Assembly (NCBI RefSeq): GCF_033807715.1
Contig: NC_084597.1
Coordinates: 12,889,170 to 12,953,169 of the forward strand
Direction of reading: 5' to 3'
DNA: 64,000 nucleotides
Origin: Cololabis saira
Taxonomy: Eukaryota > Chordata > Actinopteri > Beloniformes > Belonidae
Below, one piece after another: positions 48,396 through 61,098 of the stretch. How positions within the stretch are numbered: the stretch's first letter is position 1; each line of letters begins with the position of its first letter. The notes below the pieces were generated by a model. It saw only the letters and a program-made list of their open reading frames with translations. It was not told the DNA's origin and did not search any database. The translations under genes were made by a program, and so were the position numbers.

Positions 48396-49470
48396 TTCAA
48401 GATACCCAAGGTTACCATACCAGAAAACACAACAACAATCACACAGGGCGATGCAACATAAAACCTCAAAAACACTAAAACATTGACAAGAAACTAAAAA
48501 AGAATAAGCTATTTTACAAAGATAAGTCTTCAGTGGGGATTTACAATGGTGAAAAGAGTCATTATTGCATATGTGACGAGGGGCAGAGCAGCTAAAGGAT
48601 CTGGAGGCCATGGTGACCATACAGAACTGCAAGCTGGATGGAGGACAATGACAGTGGCAAGGAAAAACTCCCCTTTAGGAGGAAAGAAACCTTGAGCCTG
48701 GAGGCCACCTGGGCAAAGCAGGAAAAGAGAGATCAATCAGAAAAATCTGATAGCTGGAAGTTTTGCTTCCTATTCTACTTTTGGAAACTCAGGGAACCAC
48801 AAACAAGCCAGCTCAGTTAGTATAATATGAAACTATGGGGGGTTTTTTTTAAGATGCTGTGGAGCCTGGCCCTTAAGGGCTTTCATATAATGAGGAGAAT
48901 TTCTCATTTTATCCTGAATTTGCCTGGGAGTCATTGATGAAACATGATATCTACTGCTAATTCGCTCAAAACCCGTGCTACGGCACCAGCTGAAGTGGAA
49001 TAATAAAGAATTACAGAAATATAATCTTGAAATAACAAACGCGTGGAGAAGTTTTTTAGCATCACTCAAAGATAAAAATGTTCCAAATGTAGACAATATT
49101 ACATAGTTGAAAGAAGGCATCCCTAAAAATATATTTAATGAGTGAATTAAAAGGACAATAGTGGTCACAATTAAATATATACTTGCAGTAGTACTTAATA
49201 CAAGTGAAAAAGCATCCACACTTCCTATATGGTTAGAGTCTATTCCAAAAGCGCATATGTTTAATGGCATGAAATTTAATGGCAGGAAATTAATTGCGCC
49301 ATTAAAACCAAATGGATATTGATCAGTATGAACTGCACAACAGAAATGTGTGCCATGCTGTCTAATCATATTTCTTAACAGAAGAAAATATAAAGTGCTT
49401 AGTGGCCCAAATACAGTACCCTGGAGAACACCACGAGTCGCACTACCTGTAATCACACAGTCACATGAAT
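48396..49470 (-). mobile_element. degraded L2-type LINE (reverse transcriptase part)
   Basis: The reverse strand carries a decayed ORF2 segment. GVLQGTVFGPLSTLYFLLL and LSDAKKLLHAFVISRLYFCN correspond to the conserved GVPQGSVLGP and xxDAxKLxHAFVxSRLDYCN blocks of L2/CR1-like reverse transcriptases. The F-x-D-D active-site box is not recognisable. The non-coding 3' part lies toward 48396. Confidence 0.6.
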
Positions 49471-49479
49471 AGACCCTTT

Positions 49480-49776
49480 TTGTGTTTGTAAACAATGATG
49501 ACGTAAACCGGCAACAGAAGTATGGTGGAGATAAACAGCTTGTCAAGCTATGCAGGGGGGTTATCAACTAAAGATCACAAACGTTATCTTAACAAGTTGA
49601 CTTTTGACAAATGCCGTCCGACTTCTAGATCCGTGTTCTATTAATGAGTGGGTTCAAGACGTTAACAAGTGGCCATACAGATATACAGATATATACAGAT
49701 ATATATACCTTTATCTGAGAAACCGAGTGTGTAATCCAGAGAGAAATTACAATATGTATGTATATATATATATATA

Positions 49777-49829
<53 letters not shown>

Positions 49830-49900
49830 TATACACATATATATATGTGTATATGAAGAAATAGTTTTTTGATAGTTCCTACAATTTGATATATTGGAGC
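49480..49900 (+). mobile_element. remnant of a transposon-encoded protein, interrupted by (TA)n
   Basis: Conceptual pieces LSSYAGGLSTKDHKRYLNKL and, after a frameshift, [15 protein letters not shown] with YTDIY resemble the N-terminal part of proteins often found in fish DNA transposons. Stops and frameshifts are frequent. A (TA)n tract lies at 49760-49850. Confidence 0.35.
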
Positions 49901-51170
49901 TACAAAAAGAGCATCGAGCTCTCAGGCCAGCTTGAAATAGCCTGGACATGAATGCACTATAAAAAGGTAAATTCAACTCATTATTTCTTCAAGTGTATGT
50001 TAAAAGCAAATCATTCCCTGGGTCCCACAATGCATAGGCATCGTAATATAAATGTTATATCATATAAGTTTACCTTCAGAGTTTGCTAATAAAATAATAA
50101 AATAATAGAGACAATGCATCACCAGGTGCTCCTACCTTTTCACCAGAAAGGGTGGGGCTTCTCTGGCTGGACGTAGCGCGTGGAAGGATCACGTTATTCC
50201 GGCCAGATCCTCCCTGTAATGATTTATAATCATTGACGAGTCTCCAATCTTTGCAAAACTTGTTTATTTAGCACAACTGCAGCAGACATTAGTTAGTTAG
50301 TTAGTTACTCTCACTCCATGACGGTTTATCCTGACGTCACACTTGCCGTAGTGCTGTAAAACTGTCGTAAACATAAACACTCATGACACTCCCCACCCCA
50401 TCTGGGGCCCCGGCTGGCCAGAGGGGCATGTATAGCCCAGGACTGCTGCATGTTTTTGTGAGGGTAGCTCACATTAGCTGCCCAAGGGAACACAGGGAGA
50501 CGCTTCACCTCTTGAATGCTTCGTTGAACAGAAGACACAGTGTCACCTGCATTGGTCGTCTCTTTGCAGGCCTGCGCCTCACCGGTCATAGCCGTAGCCT
50601 AACAGGACAAAGGAAAATATTTTTTCTTTGCTCTGCTTCAGTTCTTTTAAGGGCAGTGTTGCATGAGCTTAAGCAGAGTCACATATATTTCGTATTTTCA
50701 GAAGTAAGCACTGTAACTTATCATCTACTCAAGGGGTGATGTAATTAAATTCCCAGACACAATTAACATGCCGCCGATCACACACTTGCACATATACGCT
50801 CAAACACACATGCACATACACACTCACAGGATGGAGAAATTCCCATCAGCAATCATTGCAAAGCAGACTCAGCAAACCTGCGAGTGTAGTAATGGAGAGG
50901 GAGTGGTCTGCCTTTATTGAACCACTCCTGAGTGACAGAGGCGCCTCATAAAACACACACAGAATCATTCACTCTTTTTACCGACATATAAAAACCTACA
51001 TATAAACCTTTCCGACATTTCTGTTACTACAGACCATTTCCTACTGTCAACCAACAATCCTATGAACATAGCACACTCCTATCTATGTTTTTTCTTGACC
51101 GAAATTCCTATGTCAGCTTATTAGTACAACAAAATGACTGAAATACTGTATATGTCTTTTTTTCTTGTAG

Positions 51171-51338
51171 ACTGTGAGTGCTATGGCCACTCCAACCGCT
51201 GCAGCTACATCGACTACCTGAACATTGTGACGTGCGTCAGCTGCAAACACAATACCAGAGGCCAGAACTGCCAGCACTGCAGACTCGGATACTTCCGCAA
51301 CGCCTCTGCTGAACTGGATGACGAGAACGTTTGCATCG
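51171..51338 (+). CDS. ntng2: netrin-G2 exon: laminin EGF-like repeat 2 (LE2)
   Basis: This exon encodes the second laminin EGF repeat. It starts [17 protein letters not shown], continues [16 protein letters not shown], and ends with [17 protein letters not shown]. It has eight cysteines and one sequon (NAS). The acceptor is tttttttcttgtag and the donor is gtcagt, phase 1 both sides, so the first codon is completed by the last base of whichever linker exon precedes it. The sequence agrees closely with netrin-G LE2 repeats of vertebrates ([21 protein letters not shown]). Confidence 0.96.
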
Positions 51339-52223
51339 GTCAGTCTGCTGGGAGCCAGTGAGAGCATGTGGATGTGGAGGATGTGTGCGTTAGAGCTGCT
51401 TTTAAAATTAAGGCAACTGCTGGGATGTGCTTTTAAACTCATAATTACCAGATCAAGATGGTGCAGCAGAGAAATCTTTAAACTTTGCTTTTTATTCAGG
51501 GGTTATAAACTATAGGGACCACAAAATGATTGTGCAAACTTTAAATTACTTTAATTAATATTTCTATCATCTAGCACTGTGCCATATTCCACTGCATATT
51601 TAACTTTTAATTTACAAAATTATGAAGCTAAAGAACGAATCCTCCTCTTGAACAAACTGTGCAATCTTTTTTTTTTTTTTTTTGTTATCAGCTTCTAGCT
51701 CACAATGTAAGATAGTGAGGAAGTTACGTTCTTTGAGGTTTAGAACTTTGTATGACCATTATGGTAAACACTCAGGGGTTTTACAAAAACAAATAAAAAA
51801 AGAGAGAAACTAATGAAGATAACCATAATGACACTGGCCCATCGGCGTCGCCAGACAGATTTTACTGGGGCACGTGCCCCAGTATTGATCTGCAGTGCCC
51901 CAGTAAAAATTTCACCAGTAATAAATTAATTTCGGAGTTTTAACTCCACATAGCATACACCAGTGTTGTGCATGAACGCGTTCATTTGAACACGTTCATT
52001 TCTGTGAGAACGTTGAACTGAACGCAACATATTTACACATAAAGAACTTGAATGTGAACTTGTTCATTCTGCAGATCATGAACTGGAATTTGAACTGTTC
52101 AGATTATGTGAGTTGCAGCTTCACTGTTTAGGTCCAATTATTACGGAATTCCTTCTCATTTCACCAGCGGGCGGCGCGCACATTTAAAATGCTCGACGAG
52201 CCCGGTGCAGTCTTTACGAATGT

Positions 52224-52365
52224 AGGCTGATTTATGGTTCCGCGTTACACCAACGCGGACCTACGGCGTAGGGTACGCGGCGTGCGGACCGTATGGTTCG
52301 CGTCGCCGCGTACCTTACGCCGTAGTCTTCGCCGTCGATTTAACGCGGAACCATAAATCAGCCTT
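52224..52365. repeat. palindromic MITE (ggttccgcgtt family), nested
   Basis: Full palindrome: aggctgatttatggttccgc at the left and gcggaaccataaatcagcct at the right, with tacggcgtagggtacgcggc and its complement inside. Confidence 0.75.
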
Positions 52366-52762
52366 GACAGGTGAAGAGAGACGTTGCAGACGCAGCGTCA
52401 GCGAGATGTCAGATGATGATCCGTTTATCATTATCTGCGGGAATTTTACACATCGTCTCCCAAAGAGTCTGACGGTAGGAAACTAACCTTTCTGTGCAAA
52501 TGATGTCCACCTGCGCTGAGAAAACAAGTCTGAACGTCTGCCTCGTCAACTTCAAATTTGAAACGTCATGTGGAGTTAAAGCATCCGTCCAGTGGGAGAA
52601 AATATCTGCGAGTCCTTAACAATCAAAAAAGTTCCCAGAAAGACCAAGAGGTCTGATTTCCCAGTAACAGGTAGACAAATTGATAATGCACTACAATGTT
52701 TGAGATTTACAGCCTCTGAATAAAGTTGAAACGCCACTAGGACAATACATGATTGTATTCAG

Positions 52763-52959
52763 CAGGGGTCTCCAACATGTTTTACATGTTTCCTTGCATC
52801 ATCACACCTGATTCTAATTAATGGTCCTAATTAACTTGTCATCAAGGTCTTGACACTTCTGTTGATGACACAGCCACTTGTATCACGGTGTGCTGAAGCA
52901 GGGAAACATCTAAAACATGCAGGACAGGGGCCCACGAGGACCAGGGTTGGGAAACACTG
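52763..52959. repeat. relative of the 11555 MITE, nested
   Basis: The ends caggggtctccaac and gttgggaaacactg are imperfectly inverted, and the interior shares gtgctgaagc, aaacatctaaaacatgcagg and gaggaccagggtt with 11555-11769. Confidence 0.55.
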
Positions 52960-53079
52960 ATTTAAAGCACCATTCCAGCCTTTTTATTATAAATAAGTGC
53001 TAAAAAAAAATTTTTAGCACATGAATTCTCTGTGCCCCAGCTGTGCCCCAGTACAGTCTTAAGTCCAGTGACGCCCCTG

Positions 53080-53202
53080 CACTGGCCGGGTTTCCCAGAT
53101 CAGTTAAGAAGCTCTTAACAGCAAAAGGTTTCTTTCAAACCTTCTTAAGAGCCTTTCTTAAATCCTTAAGAAGGGTCAGATCTGGGAAACCCGGCCAGTG
53201 AG
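53080..53202. repeat. short palindromic MITE (ggccgggtttcccagatc)
   Basis: The arms cactggccgggtttcccaga and its exact complement enclose about 80 bases of aagaagctcttaa-type sequence. Its left terminus is the target of the hAT-type insertion at 51840. Confidence 0.75.
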
Positions 53203-55426
53203 CAGAAGTAGATGAAGGATTCAGATTCTTTAATTAAGACAACAAGATCGCAGTCTGAGTAATCAATGCAAGTAAAGCGCTGCATTCAAATATTTACTGA
53301 AACTCACTAAATATTACCAGGAAAATGTAATCAAAGTCAACATACAGAAATACCATTGTGGGGCGCAGGTCGTCAGCATCAGCTCCTATTGTAGGATTCA
53401 ACAAAGTGTCCCTCTAGTGGGAGAAAGTGTTATTACAAGATGTGCCAAATCAGTACAGCAGAACTATATGCCCCCATGTGGTCAGAGGTCGTACTGAAGC
53501 AAAGGGGGGCTTTAACGTTGAGGCAGTTACTCAACAAAGAAATTCTCTGTTTTATGTGTTTTTCAAATGTAATCATTTCTGCATCAATGTATATGTTGCA
53601 TTTCAGTGCTTTAAATGTTACAAGGCTAAACTAAACAACACTAATGGGGTTTACGCGGCACTCTCATGATCTAATAAGATAAGAAAGAAACATTTCTTTA
53701 GCCATTTAACTAATGTTTCCAGCTTTATGACAGCATATTTCCAACTTTAAATATTTGATTCATTTTGTAAGAAAAGTTAAATTTTAAAATTATTACATTC
53801 AAAGACAAAGTTTTGCATGAAATCGTAAGTTACAAAAACTATCTGGTAAATGTTAACAAGCAGGAAAAGTTTTCCCTAAACATTGCACAAAATGAAAAGT
53901 TGAGTTCAAGAACCTCAAATGGGTCACCATTAGATAAATGTTACAGACAAAACTTACACAGGATATCGTAAAAGTGGACGTGGCACACTTTCTTGTTTTT
54001 GGATTTACATAAAGAAAAAAATATTTTCTAACCATAGACAGTGTCATAAACTCAGATAAAAAGAGATGTACAAAGTGATGTTGATGTTGTGATGTTGTTA
54101 TTTATGTGCAAAATAAGCACAGTGTATCTAGAACTCAATGGTGCAAGACTTTATTTCAGGACTATATCTTAAGGCATCAACGCAGCAAAGAAGGAGTGAT
54201 CAGCTCCTGTTTCTGTATATCTCCTGTTTTGTTTCCTTGAAGGATTTGAAGATCTATTTATTTGGTTGTGAGGACAAAACTAACAAACTTCAAGGTTTAG
54301 CTTTTATTGACTTTAATGCTCTGGATCCGATTCCGACTCAAACGTTTAAGGCTGGATATTTGGACTTATTATTCTTAAAAAATTATATCTGATCCCTCAA
54401 AGGTTTGTTTATCGTGGCTTGGTTTGTTCAAGGTATATAATCCGATTCCGTTCTATTCTTGTTTCTGCTATTAAGGATGAAACGACGCTCAAAAGCGTCA
54501 TCTCTGCTTTTTGGGGGTCTTTTCCCTTTCAGCTTGCTCAAAAGCAATTGCAGCAATGTGTTCACGTAACTGCCACAACCTATAATTTTCCATAGTCTGG
54601 AGATCAAAACTAGGTGTTTTTTAGGACTACTGCTCTGCTGGCCTGAAGCGAACTGGACGAGAATATGAATTTAAAAAGTCCTACACTGCTCATTCACTCC
54701 AACAGCCTTAGGTACCCTTTAAGCACAAAGGCAACACTTTAAACCTTCATAAAGTCCAATTTGATGAAGCACAGAACCAGAACAATGAAAAATAGGACTT
54801 TTTATCTGCTTTCTGGATACTGCTTTATGTACAGTGAGTGTTTATTTGCTTTCGCAGAGTATTTACCCTCTTTCATTGAGCATATGTCCTGTTCTGAGGT
54901 CACCCTCTTTGCATCGCCATGGAGCTAAAAATCTGGTGTCGATTGGATCCATCTGTAGGTGGACTGCAGGGGGTTGGAGGGTAAACTCGCCGCCGTCAGG
55001 GAACATACAGGGCCAGGCCTTGGAGTCAGCACAAATAAAGCCCCATTAGCTCATCTGCCAACACACTGGCACAAAAAGTGCAAAAGCATCTCCAGAGCAA
55101 GACAGATATTTCTTGCAACTTTGCATTCTGAACACACAGCAGGTCACATACAATCCCAGTATTAATGTGAATGACCCACAAGCACGACCGCCACCCAGCA
55201 GTAATGGGGTTGTTTTAATTTGGGTCTTCATATAAATGTGTCATTGTCAGCTTAATCGTACGGCCTGAGCTTTGCAATGCATCAAGTCGTGAGCTAAAGT
55301 TAGTTTTGGGGATATACAGTGTGTTTTTCAAAAGGTAATCACTAGCAGAAATAAAGTTGTTATTTATATATAAAAAGCTTTTTTAAACTTGGACATTAAA
55401 ATTTACTCTTAAGCACTGCAAAGGGT

Positions 55427-55432
<6 letters not shown>
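53203..55432 (+). other. ntng2: intron LE2-LE3, unique part
   Basis: No exon or repeat recognised. The stretches 57433-59178 (with a G-run at 58275-58286 and an A-run at 58389) and 60176-60963 are likewise plain. Confidence 0.45.

Positions 55433-55520
<88 letters not shown>
55433..55520. repeat. (TA)n microsatellite
   Basis: About 88 bases of TA dinucleotides with one c interruption. A short second tract at 56818-56838 lies on the other side of the element at 55521. Confidence 0.95.
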
Positions 55521-55523
<3 letters not shown>

Positions 55524-56817
55524 GTAGATGACCAAATAGTCGCCCGCGCGCAAATACGCGCCTGTGCTCTAATAGCCGCCGGGGGTCCGAGCCCATTTGG
55601 CATAATAAACGCCGGTTCAATTAAACGGCCGGGCGACTACCGGTAATAACCTGGTAATAACACTGTATTTGCATTGTATTGTGTACAGTATCGTTCATAC
55701 TGCTCTGATCAGCTCCGTGTGTCGCCGTTACACAGACAAACTGTCTTTGTATATCAGAACATGAAAAAAAAAAACGCTCCACCCATAACCGCTCAGCGCT
55801 CCAGTAACACCGCACCCCGCTCCGCTCCAAAAATGTTTGCATGCATATAAAATGCACATGTTTACCAGAAGTCTGTGTACTGGAACTCGAAGCCGGTTTT
55901 GGGGTAGGGGTGGGCTGTTCCCACACCCAAACCTGCATCCTGCCCACCTGATCAAAGTCATGGGGATTCTTTATTATTTATAATTTTATTTTTTTATATA
56001 TTAAAATCCCAAAATATCTGTACCGTTTCTGATTGGGTGTGTGCAGCGAATCATTTTTAGACACAACAAAGAACGCGTACCGCAAAAGTTGTGTCTCAGC
56101 GGAGGAACCCGGCGTCCCAGCAAAATGAGAAGAGAAAAAAGAGGTTTTCTGAATAGCAGTCAGCGCACACACTTAAGGCTGATTTATGGTTCCGCGTTAC
56201 ACCAACGCAGAGCCTACGGTGCAGGGTACGCCGTAAGGCTGATTTATGGTTCCGCGTTACACCAACGCAGAGCCTACGGTGCAGAATACGCCGTAAGGCT
56301 GATTTATGGTTCCGCGTTACACCAACGCAGAGCCTACGGCGTAGGGTACGCGGCGACCCGCTCCGTACGTGGAAATGCGCTCTTTTTTTGCTATTAAAAC
56401 ATGATTTGTAATGTGAATTTGCAACACTTTAAACTACAAATAATAGTTTTTGACGTGACATCAGAGATTGCGCATGCTCTCTGTGAAAGGATGAGTCCAA
56501 TCGGGTCGTAGCTGCTTCAACTGTGATTCCTTCACAAGGAGCGACCAGGATTTCAAACACGCTTGATTTTGTTGCGACCTCACGATTCGTGATCGGGAGC
56601 TCGTCGTGAGGTGTTGTGTTGTGTACAGTGTGTACAATTTTAGTTCCAGTGGTACTATGGTGATCTCATATGTTCTTTGTAAGTAATGGTCTGGTGCTGC
56701 TCATTGCAAAAATAAATTGTAGCCTGGTGCAAATACCCGCCTGGTTCTTATAAACGCCTGGGGTCCAAGTGGATTTAGCATATTAAACGCCCGGGCTACT
56801 AAATGGTCATCTACGGT
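55521..56817. mobile_element. composite element inserted in (TA)n
   Basis: The ends accgtagatgaccaaatagt and ctaaatggtcatctacggt are inverted, and each is followed by sub-terminal aaacgcc/cgcccg motifs. It sits inside a TA repeat. The segment 55960-56500 matches the interior of the Harbinger-like MITE at 4753-5738 in reverse orientation, and holds three tandem 60-bp units of the ggttccgcgtt repeat. Confidence 0.7.
56175..56358. repeat. three tandem 60-bp units (ggttccgcgtt family)
   Basis: Three nearly identical units start at 56175, 56235 and 56295, each beginning aaggctgatttatggttccg. The first two end in gcagggtacgccgt and gcagaatacgccgt. Confidence 0.85.
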
Positions 56818-57088
56818 ATATATATATATATATATACTGTATATATATACAGTGCTTTCTGATTCAACTGTATCAAAATTCTTTGAAGTTGCAGTCCCCA
56901 AAATCCATCTAGCTAGAAAATCCCAACCTTCCCAACCTCTCTGCTGGACTTTACAACTGTTTCCCTCCCCATGCTGTCAAGGAGTGCCCCATGCTCACCA
57001 GAGCGCGTGCATCTGAACTGTAGCATGCAAAAACGATCAAGTTACGTGACTACGGAAACCCAAGGCATTCAAGAAATGGATAAATTAA

Positions 57089-57428
57089 AGGAGCATGAGG
57101 CAGGATTGAGGCAGGATTTATGAAAAGAAATTGTATACGTTTTAAGTTTTCTAGTAATAATGTCAGATGAAGCGTTCCAAACCCAAAAGAATGAGCCCTC
57201 TAGTGTATCTCTCCGTTGCCTTGAACAGGCTGTGTGCTGCAAAATGTGCTGCAATTCGGGACCCGAATTTCCCGCGCTGTCCTGTGGATGTGACGTCAAA
57301 TGACGCTGCATGCACGTTCTCCCCGTTCTCCCGTGCCGGCTTCGCTTTTGGCTGCAGTACCCCCGACGGCCGTCGTGGCGAAGGTGGCGCTAGAGAGTCT
57401 CATTTCTTAAAAGGAGCTTCATGCTCCT
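57089..57428. mobile_element. TTAA-flanked MITE
   Basis: The ends aggagcatgaggc and gcttcatgctcct are inverted, with TTAA on both sides (57085-57088, 57429-57432). GC-rich interior, no convincing gene. Confidence 0.65.
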
Positions 57429-59185
57429 TTAAGGTAAATAAGTTTGATAGAAGAAGTGAAGTTAGAAGTGGCGAAGTGGCGAAGTGGAGAAGTGACGTGC
57501 AAATGTTCACTAGAAGTATAGAGCTAAGGTGGTGTTGAGGTTGTGTGGAGCGTGAGGGACTGCGAACATGCCCCCTTGCTGTGATTGGAGGAGTTACGAT
57601 GGGAGCGATGGAAACTTGTAAACTACATTACAAGCTGCAAAAGGAGCAAATGTATTTCTCAAATTGCTTAATTTATGTGGTTATTTCAGAAAATAGTACA
57701 AAAATATACTGACCAACTGCAACTTTAATTTCTAATCCAAGGCAGCTCAGTCTTTTAGAATACCGTTTATTCTGAAGAAAATCAAAAAGAGCCACATCTC
57801 GTTCTGTTTTGTTTTTTTAACACGACATTCATTGCATCTGCCTCTGGATTTTGATGTCACATGATCAAAAGCACTTGCTGTACTCTGCAGCAGGATTGGT
57901 TTTCCAAAACAACACCTAGGATATTCAGCACCGTCTGACATGAAAGGACATCTGTCATTTTATTTTTCCGCTCTAGCTTGGAAGGAGGTAAGAGGAGCCT
58001 CTTCAAGGCTGTAACTTAGGTGCCATTTCCAGGAAACACATGCCAGAGGATTTATTGAAAGAAGTAATTCAACTTCGAGAGAACCTTGAAATAGTTTTTG
58101 TTAGTGGTGCTCCAGAGATTAAAGAGGAACTTGGGTATAAAATGCTAGATGAAACGTCTTTAATCAGTTATTTTTAGTCCAGAAAGTATTACATTTGTTA
58201 CATTAGAGTTAAGTAATGCATAACAGCTCAGGCTAGGACTTTCGCATTGGGATTTTCAACAAGAACATACATGCGGGGGGGGGGGGCAGATAAATAATTC
58301 AGAATAAAAAAGAGCTAAAACATCAGGTATGATTCTCTATAATGCCACTCTATTGTGCAGTTGCCCTGAAGCAGATGTTCTAGGTTAAAAAAAAAAAAAA
58401 AAAGATCCAACAAGACACCATCCAAAAATATATTTGTGAGCAGGGCGAGAGAGTAGAAGGCCCTGGTCCCAACTAGTGGTCTGCATAGGCTTGAAAATTA
58501 AACCCAAGCCCATGAAGTGCTTATTTATGTAAGTCCCCGACCCAAAAAAATACCCGACAATGAAGCAAATACCCAAAAGTCAGAGCATATTTTCATATAC
58601 AACCAATAAAGCTTTTATATCACAGGTAAGCAAGGCAGCAGGGCCTCTAAACCAGCAACTAACTTTCTGAGTAATGATCAAACAATAAAATGAAATGAAT
58701 TAATTATTAAAATGCAAAACCTTACAAACGTAATCAGCAACAGACAACGACGGAGAGAGCAGGAGGATGTTTTCTGCAATAACGAAAATAATACAGGGCA
58801 ACAGCCTGTCTCATAGTATTAATTATTATTTTAACCTATCTGACTGAAGTTACGGCGGATGTCCGTTTCCCCCGACCAAATCACTCACATCCCATTCATT
58901 TTTCTATGGAAAGCCACGAGGCGTGGTTATTGAATAGGCAAGCTAGCTTAGCAAGGCAAAAGGTCCAGGCGGGTATGGGCACCACGTTAAAAGAGTTCTG
59001 TGATATCCAAGCGTGAATACTCATAAAACACTCAAAAAACAATTGTGGCTGTAGTAGGTTTCCCTTTGTTTCATGATCCCTCACTACCTGCCGGGACAGT
59101 GCAGTGCAGTTATGGCACACGTAACCCATCGATTCTGAACTACTGTATCAATTAAGTAATAGTTTGACGGGTAACATATTTAATT

Positions 59186-60168
59186 AGGGCCCGAGCACTG
59201 ACAGTGCGAAGGCCCTATTGTATCTGTAGGAATTTTTTTTTGTTTTTCTTCCGACGAAATTAGGGCCTTTTTTCCCCCCTAAACGTGCCCCAAAAGTCAC
59301 CAAATTTTGCACGCAAGGCAGGCCTGGTGAAAAAGTTGATATTTAATGGTTTGCATTAATGTGCGTGGCCTAATGTCTCAACAGCGCCCCCTAGAAAACT
59401 TCATGCCTCAAGCCCCACAATACGGTTTGACGTACATACACGAAAATCGGTACACACCTGTGTCATGTTGCAACTTAAAGAAAAGTCTCTTGGTGCCATG
59501 GCCGAAACCGAACAGGAAGTCAGCCATTTTTAATTAATCGTGTAATTTTGGCGCAATTTATGCCATTTTCACGTGCCGTACTTTAACGAACTTCTCCTAG
59601 CAGGATCGTCCATTCGACATAAAACTCGCTCAGGAGACACAAAAGACGTTAACGATGAAAGTTATCAAAATCGTGAGTTTTCGTGAAATGGCATGGCCGT
59701 GGCGCCGCATCAAACTTCAACGTTAAACAGGAAGTGATACTAGTAGCTGATTGGTCGATATATCTGCCATAACTTTTGAATGGTTTGACATAGAGAGTCA
59801 AGGGTGGTGTCATCGGACTCGGTTTTGAGTCCTTGACCATAATTGGTGCAAATTAGCCCCGCCCCTTCTTCTGATTGGTCGATATTTGATAGTCCCTATT
59901 CTCTGCCATAACTTTTGAACGGGTTGTGATAAAGACATGTGGGTGATGTCATCGGACTCGGTATTGAGTACTTGACCTTCATTTGCATGAATTAGCCCCG
60001 CCCCTTCTTCTGATTGGTCGATATTTGAGAGTTCCTATTTTCTGCCATAACTTTTGAATGGTTTAACATAAAGAGTCATGGGTGGTGTCATCGGACTTAG
60101 TTTTGAGTCCTTGACCTTTATTGGTGAAAATTGCACATGCAAGGGGCCCTTTCATCGCTGCTTGCAGC
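59186..60168 (+). mobile_element. full-length copy of the gggcccgagc repeat family
   Basis: It begins agggcccgagcactgacagt and ends catcgctgcttgcagc. TTTAATT lies on both sides (59179-59185, 60169-60175) as a probable TSD. The interior has about three tandem units with ctgccataacttttgaa and gtgtcatcggactcgg. Class unknown. Confidence 0.65.
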
Positions 60169-60963
60169 TTTAATTCAGCTTAAAATTAGATCTTTTTTGT
60201 ATTATTACATCAAAATAGCTAAATTGAAACCTGAACGTGGCTGAAATGTTAAGTTGCCTCCATGTGACTCCATGCAAGCCCAAATTATTTATCTTAAAAA
60301 AACAACACCTGACCTGGCCCAAACCCGTGATGGGGCTTCAAGCTCCGTTGGGCTCAGATTGGGTTTAAAGACCTTTCGTCCCCTACAATTTACTTTCAAA
60401 AAATGCAATCATGGAAAAGCCAGAAACTTTCGGCTCTTTCCAAAAGACACATTTTTATTTCTTTAGAGATTTTAGCGATTCTGAATGATTTCTAAACCGG
60501 GACCTTTTTTGTCGCTTTTGGTGACTTATTTCCTCCCCATCCACTGAAGCTGCCCATCTAGAAATACACCGTTTGTCAAATGAACGGATAAATCATCAGT
60601 TGTCGTGCACAGCCCTCGCTCCATAAACAGAAAACAAACAGTCGGGGAGCCTACCTCCCAAACTGGACCTATTCCTTTTCTGATACCGGCATCAGCAAGT
60701 ATTTACACCTAGGCACAATCCCATACCCCTTCCTGTTTATTGGCTTATCAAGCTTTTTAAGGATCAATCACATGAAAAAAACAGTATCAACAATAATAAC
60801 AATCATATGAGGTTACTACTAAATAAATAAATAAAGAGTTAATTTGCAAAGTTGAACTTAGAAAGAGGCAAGCCATTAAGTATGCAGATAACAGAATGAT
60901 GAAAAGATGAAATGCCTAAAGAGATGAGAATGTCCCATGTTTCCCTCCGTTCCCTCCTTTCAG

Positions 60964-61098
60964 AGTGCAACTGCAACCAGATGGGCTCTGTTCATGACCG
61001 GTGCAACGGTACAGGCTTTTGCCAATGTAGAGATGGAGCCACAGGGGCCAAATGTGATGACTGCGTGCCAGGATACTACTGGAAACAAGGCTGTTACC
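60964..61098 (+). CDS. ntng2: netrin-G2 exon: laminin EGF-like repeat 3 (LE3)
   Basis: Third laminin EGF repeat, 135 bases. It starts [20 protein letters not shown], continues [14 protein letters not shown], and ends with [10 protein letters not shown]. Eight cysteines are present. The acceptor is ccctcctttcag and the donor is gtgagt, phase 1 both sides. The [14 protein letters not shown] and YYWKQGCY wording fits netrin-G2 better than netrin-G1, which as I recall has ECYCNPLGSIHDRC. This is a main reason for the ntng2 call. Confidence 0.96.

Larger units (their letters stand above)
51840..53079. mobile_element. hAT-type element inserted in a small MITE
   Basis: The ends catcggcgtcgcc and gtgacgcccctg are inverted. 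The flanks carry a perfect 8-bp duplication CACTGGCC (51832-51839, 53080-53087). The sub-terminal motif gtgccccagt recurs at both ends. Two smaller elements are nested inside (52224-52365 and 52763-52959). Confidence 0.78.

Noticed and set aside
49662..49976. Tyr/Ile repeat frames, also at 55409-55620
   Set aside because: Translation of (TA)n tracts.
57167..57538. 123-codon open frame
   Set aside because: It overlaps a TTAA-flanked MITE and has no recognisable protein features.
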